A DNA stretch of 64,000 bases from Aphelocoma coerulescens (Eukaryota; Chordata; Aves; Passeriformes; Corvidae): positions 12,333,301 through 12,397,300 of the forward strand of contig NW_027184085.1 of assembly GCF_041296385.1 (NCBI RefSeq). The letters are read 5' to 3'. Positions within the stretch are counted from its first letter, which is position 1, and every line of letters starts with the position of its first letter. The notes beneath the pieces are model-generated. The model saw nothing but the letters and a program-made list of their open reading frames with translations, ran no database searches and was not told the origin of the DNA. Made by a program: the position numbers and the translations under genes. Below are positions 40,301-52,300 of this stretch, piece after piece.

Positions 40301-43300
40301 CTAACTGTGTTTGTTTGCTTAGTATGCTTACTTGTTTGTGGCCCAACATGAGAAGATCCTAAGGACATGGATGTTATTTCTCCTTTGTGTGAATCAGCTT
40401 CATTATGCAGCTTGGGATGCTTCTCAGGACTCTAGAGAAACACGGGGGAAATAACAATTCCTATTTAAACAAAATGGTATGTGACTTTATATCAAACAGA
40501 ACATTGAATCATTTAATGCATGCTAGGCTGAAGATTAGCAATTTTAATAGCTTCGGAGTAAAAACTGGCCCAGATGATACAATTTCAGTCTCTAGAGGAA
40601 CTAATATTATTATTGTAGAATCAGAACACCATTCTTCCTCCAAGAAGAATGGGCTCTTTGTATGGATGCTTGAGTGGTATTTAAATCCACCAAAGTACTT
40701 AGATGTTAAGGTACCGGTTAATTTCCAGTTCAAGTCCATAGTTCCCAGAAGAGTAGTTTAAAACTCTCAGTCAGCACAAACTTAACCTCAGAGGACTTAA
40801 AAATTTCTATCACCTTCAGTTTTGCAGATAAATTTTCTTAGGCATGTCTAAATAAATGCTTGTGGCTCCTGACAATGCTCAGTGGCGCAACTCATTCCTT
40901 ATATATAAATCCTGGCCAGAAGTCATAGCCCAAACCTGTGGTTGCCAAGCTTTTTACCTGGTAGATAAGCATACAGTTTTCATCCTTCTTCTATTGAAAA
41001 CTGAATTTTAATTCAATTTTCAAGGGTGTAGTCCTCAGCTTGGGAACCAACTTTTTGACCTAGAGTCCTTCAGGACTTAAGCTGTTTCGCAGGCATGCAC
41101 AATATGCTTTAACATGGACACTCTCTAGGGTGGGTGTCCAATTTTTCCCTCATACTTACTTATTACAGAATCACAGAATGGTTTGGGTTGAAAAAGGCCT
41201 TAATGATCATCTGGTTCCAGCCCCTCTGCCATGGGCAGGGACACTTCATTAGACCAGGTTGTTCACAGTCCCATCCAGCCTTGGATGGTCACCCTGGATG
41301 ACCTCCAGGGATGGGGCATCCGCAGCATCTCTAGGCAATGTGTTCCAGTGGTGTCACCACCCTCAAAGAGAAGAATTTCTTCCTAATATCAAATCTAAAT
41401 CTGCTGTCCTTCAGTTTGAAGCCATTTCCCCTTGTCCTGTCACTCCATGCTCCTGTAAATAGTCTCTATCCAGCTTTCTTAGGCTCCCTTCAGGTACCTG
41501 ATCCCTTCAAAGTTATGATGGAAGTTATTAGAGCAATAGGGCCCACGTTCTTTTATCTTATGTTGTGGCTGTACCACTTTACATGGATTAGATAAAAAAC
41601 TCTTTTTAAAGTCAAAAAATGAGCAAACCAGAAGCGCATAATGGTATGCATTAGTAATTAAAGAACCTATCTCGGGTGGTGAAGATAAGAATGCCTACAC
41701 CTCCAGCAGCACATTCTTAGATATTTTCTCCTCAAGAGTCATTGAACCATATTTACTCCCATCTTTAAAAGAAAGAGGACCTAAAAAAAATCAGTATCTG
41801 AAAAAATAATTATATTCTTAAGTATACTAACCTTGATAAAAAGTCTGCCAGCATGTGCAGATCCAACCAAAACTCTTTCAACCATATTTTCCCCAAACAC
41901 AAAATCAGAATTGCTGCTGGTTTGTACACTTCTTTCTTTGAGCAACTGACTTCTGTGGGAACAAGATAATATAAGATTGTGATTTAGAACTATTTAAAGC
42001 ATTTTAAAGATTCACCACATCTAACATTAAAGAAAAGCAAAAACCAATCACGTAAGTAATCAGGCGAATTCTTTAAGAGAATCTGAGAATATTCTCTATG
42101 CAACATTTCACAAAAGGAACAAAGAGTATCACACTGTATTTCATTACAATTATTGAGGATGTTCCTGAAGACTGAAGAACAAGCAGCAAAACAACATGCC
42201 ACTTCCTCCTCAGCAAAATGTCTTACTCCAGAAAATTTAATGAGTTACTTTCATTTCCCTGTTTCCTTTTGCTTCTCCAAAGGACTACCAACAATTAACA
42301 GCTATCCTTTCGTGTTGGTGCAGCTCTGGTACCCTGCAGAATAATGTACACCCCAGTGCCTTACAGGCACTCCTTGGTCATCCTGCTTCCATCTTGGAAG
42401 GGCAGGAAAGCAGTGTGTTCACATACACACACAAATACTGAAAACATATAAAGATATGATAGCAGATGGCTTAAGATGAGGTATAAGTAAAACGGGAGAG
42501 AAAAGTGTTTCCATTTCTCAATTACCTGTTCCATAGATACACTTAAAATGAGAAGAGAAGAAAACTACATATTTGCAATCCTTTGATACTGGCCAACTAT
42601 ATTTTGGAGATTACACTCAAGAATACTCTAATATAAGTAGAATTATGATTTGACCTTCTAATTACATAGCCACTTTAAATTAACAGGTCCATTTTTTGTA
42701 AAAGTCACTACAAAAATCTTTGTAAACTCCTTTATGTGGAAGTTGTTCCTGCTGCTAATTTGGTTTTGGTTTTGGTTTGTTTGGGGTTTTTTTACGAAAG
42801 GGTTATAGGTTGTTTATGCTTTCTGTAGAGCTTAATCCTGCATGTCTTGCTGGCACAGGCAAAACCATGCAAGTTCTTTTCACTTTCTATTCCAGAAGAA
42901 TGACTTGGCAGGAAGGCAACATGACACTGTGTCACAAACTGCATACTTCAGCACCACTTACTTTTCTTTCACAGTCTTTATCACCCTTGGAAGAGCTTAA
43001 CATAACATATGTCATGCAGAGGATATTCCTGTTAATTAGCTGGGCTTGTTGGCAGAACTTTGATGATTGCCTCTAAAACACAGTTTCTCTGTTCACAACT
43101 ACACTGTGCTTTAAATCTCTTCAGGGATGAAGGGCTTACCAGGTACCACCTATCTCAATCTTACACTTAATGAGAAAAATATTCTGTAACATTCTCATGC
43201 TTGATGTGTTGCTAAGACTAGGAGCAATAAAGAGAAATTAGAAAATACTTGTCAGCCTTGAAAGCTTCTATGCATGTTTTGGGCCGTGAACAGGGAATAT

Positions 43301-46300
43301 GAAGCGTATTAATGAGTTTTTTTATCCTTCAACACACCCCTCACTAAAATTCACTGAATTATGATCAATTTCCATACTGACATTTCATCTGCTACTTCTA
43401 GGCTGCTCCAATAGCAACTTCTTAAGGAGAGCACACCAAAAAAGCTAAAAAACAAGAACTAGAGGCTAATTTCTAAGAAAAAATGTGGGAAAATATTTTG
43501 ATTATATTCAGAAATGTAGGAAAAATTTATCAGTGCAGGATCTTTCTTTTAAGAGAAAGTTAACTGGAAGTGCCAGCCTTAAAATGTTATTAAAGCCTCA
43601 ATAGCCTTATGTTGATGCATGACAAGAACAAAGTGTACCAGGGATGGCATTGTCATGGAAATACAAAACACAGTCATTGATATCAGGGAATGATCACTTA
43701 CAAGGAACAACGGGAGGAGAAATGTGGTTAAGGTACTGGTATGGGATTATGGAAGGGGAATAGATTTAGGTAGTGGCCTTCTCAGTGTGTCCCGAAAGGT
43801 CTGAATAGCCACCAATGCCAGTGCTGGCCTTGAACCCTTTCAGTTTTCCAGGCAAGTCTTGTGCAAAGTTGAACACATGACTGCAAGCCTCAGTTTTCCC
43901 ACTGTTTTATTTCTGTCACTTATGACACAAGCCTTCCAAGCTTTTAGTCAGAATCTGATTGATCTCCAAGAATGGGGCTCTTCCCATCACATACAATGTT
44001 GAGAGGATGGGGAAACATCCTAGTCCAAGGAAGTCAGCTTCCTCATACAAAAATTCTGAAGTCTGTGCTGCACAAAAATGCCAGCCTATCACAGTCACCA
44101 CAGAAAGCTTTTTGTGCTGGAAATTCTGCTTTGTGAATGAAAGTAGAGCATCAATTGCAGCATTCACCTGGTCTTCCAAAACAATCCTGTGTTTTTTATT
44201 TATGCCTCATGTCCAGTATGCTGACATATATTGGTAATTCCTCAAAAGAATGAAATTTCCTGAGCTTCTCTGCATCTTTTTTATGAGATACAGCAGACAT
44301 GCAGTCATAAGAGAGATGGCAAACCAAAATAGTTTCTGGCTTGGTGGTTGCCAGTGAGAAACTGCCTGTCCCATAGAGATTAATTACAGTTAGGAGTCCA
44401 TTTTTTATGGTATATGAAGCTCATGTCAGCACACAAAGATCTTGGCACCACACAAAGACATGACTGAGCCCTGTGTGGGTGCAGATAGCATGGGCTTAGC
44501 ACCATGTTAGACATGCAGGACAAAAGGGCATGCCATCAGCCAAGTGACAAAATGATGTAGAAATGTAATAAATAAAATCTTACTGCGTTTTTTGAGAGCT
44601 GGAAAAACTCACAGTAGTAGATGACCCCACTGCTGTTTTGGAATTTATTGAATTCTCAGCTGATGAATAAGAGCTGTCTTCAGATAGCTAGGAATAATAA
44701 AATCAAATGGATTAATTAGAACTACTGTATTTTCTGCTATTAACAGATCTGCTAGAATCCAGAGTCACTGAGGTATAGACAGACAGACAGATATAGATTG
44801 TTACAGATATAGATGTGGTAGTTGGCAGAGCTTCCTCCAGCTGTGTACTAAGCCAGTGCCCTCAATTAAAATACTAAAATCTCACTTTCTAAATAAACAA
44901 AATCCAAAACACCCAAAGCTGATTTGCCCATAGAACCCTGATATCAGAAAGGTAAGACAGCCTGCAGAGAAGAGATGATTTTTCAAACACAGACAGTATG
45001 AGTTTAACATTTCAAATCACGTCAGTGATACATCAATTCCACTGAAACTCATATGGGAAGTTTCTTGAAAATCACGCAGTGGAATAATTAATTGCTTTAA
45101 AACAGCACTGGTTTGTTTGGTTTTGGTTGTTTTGGGTGTTTTTGTTTGGTTGTTTTTTTTCCTTAATTTGAGGTCCAGTAAAATTATTTTTCTTTTTACC
45201 TGAACACATGCTTCTTTCTTAGTCACTAGAGATACTACAGGAATTTCAGGACAGGTCAGGGCTTGTGGGGGCTGTAAAGTGGCAGGTCTAATGACATTCC
45301 ACAATTGACTTGGTGACAAGGATCCTTGCAAAATACAAAGACAAAATATTTAAACATATACTTTTTCTTCACATCTATTTCACACCTCTATGTCTTGCCT
45401 CCTTAACTGAAAGTTTTAAAATATTTTTAACTAACATTTACTGTTTACTTGCTTCATATTCTGAAAAATTGTAATGGTTTCTAAAATACACAACTCTGAA
45501 GTGAAACCAATGTGTTATCCTATCGGGATAAAAAAGGTAATGTGTTATATACATAAACATGCTTATTTGTACTTATAAAATATATTTATATATTTAAGTG
45601 TATCTTTATACTTATATTTATTGCTTTGTTTAGATATGTCTTCTGTCATTTCAGATTTAATTCTGCATCTGCAGATGCCAGGAGGTTTCTTCATTACCTT
45701 CTCCAGGAGCAGGGGTACTCAAAATGTGAAATTTCACTATGCAAGGTTATATTTAGTCCACTCAGGAAATAAGCAGTCAGAGCAGATCCTCAGACCAGAG
45801 TTCATAGGACATTTACACAGTCAAACGAGTAAGTTATGAACTGCATAAAGATACCTAGCCTATCATTCATTCTGAAAAAGAGCTGCTATTTTTATATTTT
45901 CCATATCTCTAAAGAATGTCTTTATGCAACTATAGCAACTAAATACTACAATGACAGTTACCTTCTCTTCTACTTTTGGTGAAGTCAGGATTTCTTTGAA
46001 GAAGAGCTGAGGTCATGAATATGTTATTCTTCTTTACTACAGAAAAGGAATTTAAAATTGAATAATGAGTAAACCCAAATTTTAACCATTAATTCATGTT
46101 TCTGTAATCCCTCTCTGTTTTGGTAGTGCTTGACAATATTCCAACATAACCATTTGAAAAAGATCTTCAAGAAAACTGTTACTCTCTCAGTTTTAGCAGC
46201 TGGACAGACTTTGGCACAGAAAGCACCATAGGTTTTCTGGCTATGTCACAGCCTTTTGGATATTAATGAATGTTTTAAACGAAAAATCTTTCTTCAGCTT

Positions 46301-49300
46301 TTAAAAGTAGGTGTTCCTGTTTTGTAGAAGTCATTGAAATGGCAATGCTATCTGTTCGACTTTTAGGCCTTTTTAAGATTATTAAATGAGATCCAAGTAC
46401 ATAGGAATAAATAAGTAAATGTACCCTGCCCTGTTCTGCTAAAAAGGCCTTCATAACTTTCTAGAATGATGGTAGTGCACTATTGATGCTTTCACTGTTT
46501 TAATAAAGATATCAAACACCAGTGAGAAGGTGATGGCAACCATGTTGTAAAAGTCTAGAAGGTAAGAGGGTAATGTGTGTTCACTGACATCCGGATAGCT
46601 GTGGAGCCAACCAAGGACTGCTGGTAGTAATGCGCTGTGAGAAAGTGCAGGATGTGGCTGGAGAAGGGGCCATACAGAGGTAGGGCAGCACTTTTCCAGG
46701 ACAACTGTAAGCACAACATGGCTCAGCACAGCAGGAATGAGGCCAAGATGTGGCCACGGACTGTGGGGCATCAAGACCACCAAGCCCTCCAAAGCCTCCG
46801 ACCCATTTCCAGAAAGAAGGAACTGCACATGAGAACTGATTTGCATAGAAAGAGAGAAACTTATCCCCAGGGTGGGGAAACCTTTCTATGTAAAGGTACC
46901 CCATGAAGCCCAGGTGTGTGCCCCAGGATACTGGACATGCCTTCAGCCAGAACAATGCTGATGCTGGAATCAGGACTGGTGATCTCTTTCTCTTTTTCTT
47001 GCTTTCTCTCTTCTCTTTAATTCTCTCTCTTCCCTTTCACCTTACCCCTTCCTCCAAAACCCACCTCTATGTGCTTATAATAGATCAGGGGCGGACTTAT
47101 ACCAGTTTTCATGCCAAGTGTGTAATGTACCAGTAAAACTTTTTAAGCTTTTGCAGAACCTCTGACTTCTGTCATTCCTTTCCACCACGACCACCTACAA
47201 ATCTTGGGTGCTCCCTTCCCCTTAAGGGTGGGATGCCACAAGTGTACCACATCCTCTGAAATGGCATGCTGATACACTACCTACAATCACCACTTTTTCA
47301 ATGCAAGAGTATGTTTTGCTGCTATTACAGTGCTGTGAACTCTTAACATTGTTTAGAAATCCTCTATGCCAGCGTCTGTCAAGAACCTGTCTCTGGTAAG
47401 AGACGTAGACTAGGATTTGAGACCACTCCATTGTTCCTGTTAGTGCTAGGAGTGAGGATATTCCCTGGGTCCCTGGTTAGGTGGAAAACAGGCTTCTAGG
47501 ATAGAAAATTATATTCCTGTAGGAACAGTCACCGTTAAATTGCAAGCAAAATATTCATGTAATTACTGTAGCTTTTATTTTTTCGGGTATAACTTGTATC
47601 ACACTCTGTAAGTGCACCCCTGCCCCAGAGGATTCCCCAACTACAAATGCAAAAAACGTTTCTTGTATTGAACTACCAATCCTCCTTATAAAACATTCCT
47701 TTCTCCCATCTAAATACCAGACTAATCCAACACACTTCAGCTCTGTCTTGCACAAAATACATTTCTGCATGCATCTTTATTTTAGCTAATACTTGCTTTT
47801 CTACATAAATATTTATTTTTAATTACCTGTCTGGGAGGGAGGGAAAGTAGGAAGGATGTTAAATGAAGATGATCTCCCTCTTTTCTGTGTGAGAGCTGTA
47901 TCTAAAAGAATAAGAGACTGAAATTATCACTTGTTTGGAGAATAAAAAAGACCAGTTTTAGGGTTAGCTAGGCTGATGTCATGCTTTCATTGACAGTAGA
48001 ATAAATTATTATCTGCTACCTACCATCTTTCTGAAGCAGACTGTTGTGCTGCTGGTCCCTGGAGGTCTCTGAGGCCAAGCAGCACAGCCTGGCTCAGGCA
48101 TACAGCTAATCCCCTCTGTGGCAGCTCTGTCCTGGAGACCACCAGGTGGAGAGGTTCAAAACAGAACCAGAGAGGGACCTATCACTTAAACAGTGTGGGC
48201 AATCAAGAGGGAGGACACTCCAGCTTCCTCCTGTGCTCTGCTTTATTTTTTGGTATAGGCATGCCCTAAAATTTCTAGCATATCTATCCCAGTATAACTT
48301 TCAGAGTAAACCAAACCTAGTTTATCTTATATCCTCTTAGGTACATTCAGATGTGTCACAGGACTACATTAAAAAAAATACACTGGACACATATTAATGC
48401 CTCAATTCAGAAGTACCTTTCTGGTACCATCCACATGTTAAATAAATATTGTGAAAAACAGATCAGTCCTTCTGCACAGTAGCCTCAGTGATTTGTGTTC
48501 ATTTCCCATGGAAGCAATACACAGTCTTTGATGGGCCTTCCCAGTCAGCTCTTGGCTGGATAGAAGGGGGAGCCCTTCTGGAAACTGCTTTACATTTTAA
48601 AGGATTGCCCAGGGGACACTGATCTCTTCAAAAAGCCAGAGAATATAATTCCTTTCCACCCCTCATCCTCCCTTGACTGTGAGAGCAATTCAAGAAAATG
48701 ATATGAAATTTATAGATTTTTCACTATATGTAATATTATGTAAGTATGGAAAAAATAATATATTTTTAATTAAAAAGGTATTTACTGGAAATTACCAGCA
48801 AGTATCAATGTTTAAGTTTTCATGACTTGCAGCATGCCTACAATGCAGAAACACTTTTTAGACAGGAGAATTCATTCTTTCCTTCACCAGATGAGAATAC
48901 AGAACTACAACAATTAAAACATGACTAGAGCTAAATGTCATACCAGTGTTAGACTGAGAGTCAGACTTCTGCAAAGTCAAAGATGATGATCTTGCACGTT
49001 TTCTAGAGCAACTCATGAAATCTAGAGAAAAGAAAATATGATGTTATGCAGGGACAGGTTGGCAGGTGGCATCAGCACGATGTTATGATACAGAATTAAG
49101 ATCTGAACACAATAAATTCCAGGAGTGACTTACAGAACAGCTTTAAGGCGGTACCTAAGAGCAAGAGGGCTTTGGAATCTCAGTCAACACCTGTCACAAA
49201 GCCCTGGGGAGTCATCTTTATTTCTACCAAGTTCAGGGAACCTAAAGCAAGCACTTAAAATCAGTTCATAGCCCACGGGCTCAGAAAACATTAAGAATGA

Positions 49301-52300
49301 GGAGCTACATTATAACATTGCCTGAGCAAATAGAAAAAGGCAGTTATGAGTTCATACAGCTGGTGAATATGCTTGGGCAATTTTCAGAGCTTCTGGAGTT
49401 TGTCTTTCTGGTAAAGGTAGAAGAACTCTTGAGGTAAGACAGGGACATATATATTAGGACAGAGTAGGTGGCTCTGCAGTCCACAAAATCTTAGTCTGGT
49501 AACTGAGATTTGCCCCTGCTCATAGAACGAGTCCAAACACCGTTTCCACAGGCAACAGGCAGACCTATGAATAACCCAGTTATATTATGCTGTTTCAGGG
49601 AGGTGGTCATTACCATTTTCAGCTTTGCAAACTGGGTCTTCTGCAGGCCGCTGGAAAAAAAATAAGCATGGAAAGGTCAAGGAAAATAGAAGAGTCATTT
49701 TCTAGTCAGAGACACGAAGTATAAAATCCAGCATATATGCATTGTCTTGCTTCTGTTTTCTATTCTTCCTTGCTTTATTTTGAGACCACTTATTACAAGT
49801 CTTAACTGGGGCTAAGATCTTATACTGCTAAGATAACTGTGTATAGAATCTCTATTTCTCAGCACTTTTTATCAATAATGAAAAAGGAAAAAAAAGGCTT
49901 TTTACCTTCAAAGAGTGGTCTTTCTTTTCAAAAACAAATGTTGGCTGGGCAAGCACTGATTTCTCTGGAAAGAGAAGAGATAATTTTTAATAACAATTCT
50001 GTAATAGTATTTCTCAATCAGAGCTTTGAAAATGCCATGCAATAACAAACAGGAATTTATCCTTTTGTTACAAAGGAAGAAAATATACAGATGCAGTGAT
50101 GTACAGCACAGTACATTAAAAAAAAAAAAAACAACCTATAATCCTCAAATGTGAGTGTGAGTTTTGCCTAACTAGATGCCATGGGATTTGGCCTCACATT
50201 TTTAATACTTCTTTTGGTAAAAAAAAAAAAAAAAAAGTTCTTTTAGCCGTTACAAAAAACATCTGCCATCCTTTAAGAACAAGGGTGAATTGCATCTTTG
50301 GGTAGCAGAAAAGAGCATGCATGTGAAATATAAAATATCCCTAAAGGAAGGAAAACAAGGGAATGTGTTACACTTGGCCTTTCAGCTACATTCACACATT
50401 TTGCTCTTTAAGCTTCAGGTAGGTGGATGTCTAGTGTCAGCTTTAATGTGTGAGTATGATAAATAAACATACAGAGCTCTACAGAGCAAATTCTATTCTC
50501 AGCATACCTCTGCATCTCTTAGGCATTACTAAAAATATCTTGGATCTATGCTCTTTTCTTCTACGAAACATTTTTCTGCATACATTTGCCTCACATCAGA
50601 TTTCATACTGATTTAAGGTTCACTCCTTCTGCAAGTCATACAACTTCTTCAGGCTGTTTACTTTGTTAGGCTTGTGACCTTCACAGCCTGTGCAACTCTA
50701 ATGGACTAAATTTGGTTGTCAGCGTACAAGAAAAAGCTGTTTTCACCAGCACCACTGATTAATGGCACATTTATTATACTAATTAATGGCACAATTAATG
50801 AGCAAAGAAGCAGACACAAATAGATCTTTTTTTAAAGACCACTCCATACAGGATTCATCTCACACTAGCTTGATACATCTTTCATGTGCAGTAAATAGAA
50901 ACAATCAGCTTCTGACCATGAGAATATTTTAGCTGTGTACTTTAGATGATAAATGGAAAGCTAAATGCATGTATTTCTCTCCATGGCTCATAAGTACAGA
51001 GTACAGACTAGGTGACTGCTGAGTTATTTGACTGGCCTCTAGCCAGAGAAATCTCACACTTGATGCCTTGTTGGCTGACATTTGACAGAATATTTATCAC
51101 ATACACAACATTTTTGTAACACTCTTTTCCTCTGTTACCCCTTCAACAAAAACATCCAAGTGAAAATATGTGGCTAGATATTTTTATCTAGAATTGCACG
51201 CCTATCTGTGACCAAACAACTCAAGCTTTGGTATCAATTACTTAAAGGTTTAATAAAGCAAACATCAGCCCATCATGGAGGAGTTAAGATTACTACACAA
51301 AAATGTATTCAACTATCAAGGAAAAAGTAAACATTGTTAAAATAAATGCTTCATGTATGCAAACAGGGACAAGGAGCATGAAACCATTACTCAAACTCAG
51401 GGATATACAGAAACAGGAGTAGTAACTGTACAGTTTTGCTGTTGTTAAAGTTAATTTTATATTTACTTGGGCATTATGTGTGTGCAAAGGACAAGATTTA
51501 GCAAATCTAGCATGCTTTGCTGTGAAAGCCTAGTTCTTCCTTAATAGAAAAAGCAGAAAAAAGTTCACATTGTTCCATTGCAGAAAAGACAACTCTCTGT
51601 CATTCAAAGTTGAAGAAAAATTCCATAAACTGGTTGCAGCTAGGGGCTCAGTGGCATGGCATGAGATGGAGCAATTCCACTTCTATTCACTAGAGGGAAG
51701 TGGCACACATTAACAATAGTATTTCACTTAAATACAATTTTTTTAAGAAAATAGGCTTTTTTCTGTTCCCTTAAACTGGCATTCTTATTGAATTAAGGAA
51801 AAATACAAAAAGTAAAGAGTGACTGTAGAAACCTTCATATTCCCAGTAATCCTCAAGCTCAGAAGCTTGCAGTATTTTTAAAGGTACATTTTCTACTCCA
51901 AAGAACAGAATTAGCAAAGGGTGAACTGCTGCAAAAAAGGAACTGGCTTTCTATCAGAGTTAACTTTTGTGAGAGCTAGGGGATTTGAAGGAATTAAAAA
52001 TGCTCACTACGTCTGAAACAGCAAGAAGATTCCAATAATATCTTAAAACCCAGAAGTTCCTGAAGAAAAAACCATAACTGGTTGATTACCAACAGAAACA
52101 CATGAAGCTACATAATGGTACCCCTCAAAGAAAAATACGCATATATTAATATTGCAGTAAATATAAAGAATATATCCCACCTACTGGTCTTGAGCCAAAG
52201 AGCTGCCTGTAGATTTAGTCAGAGTTTGCTGAGGTTGCCACAGTTATTTATAGTTTTTACAGTTCTGTAATGCTTCTACTCAAATCAAGAAAACCTTTTT

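Noticed and set aside
43916..44237. 87-codon minus-strand frame that looks protein-like
   Set aside because: Continuation upstream needs a stop and a frame change, no splice site of fitting phase was found, and I recognise no family. A processed pseudogene remains possible but is unsupported.
44771..44817. AGACAGACAGACAGATATAG microsatellite-like stretch
   Set aside because: Only three to four imperfect units; not long enough to call a microsatellite.
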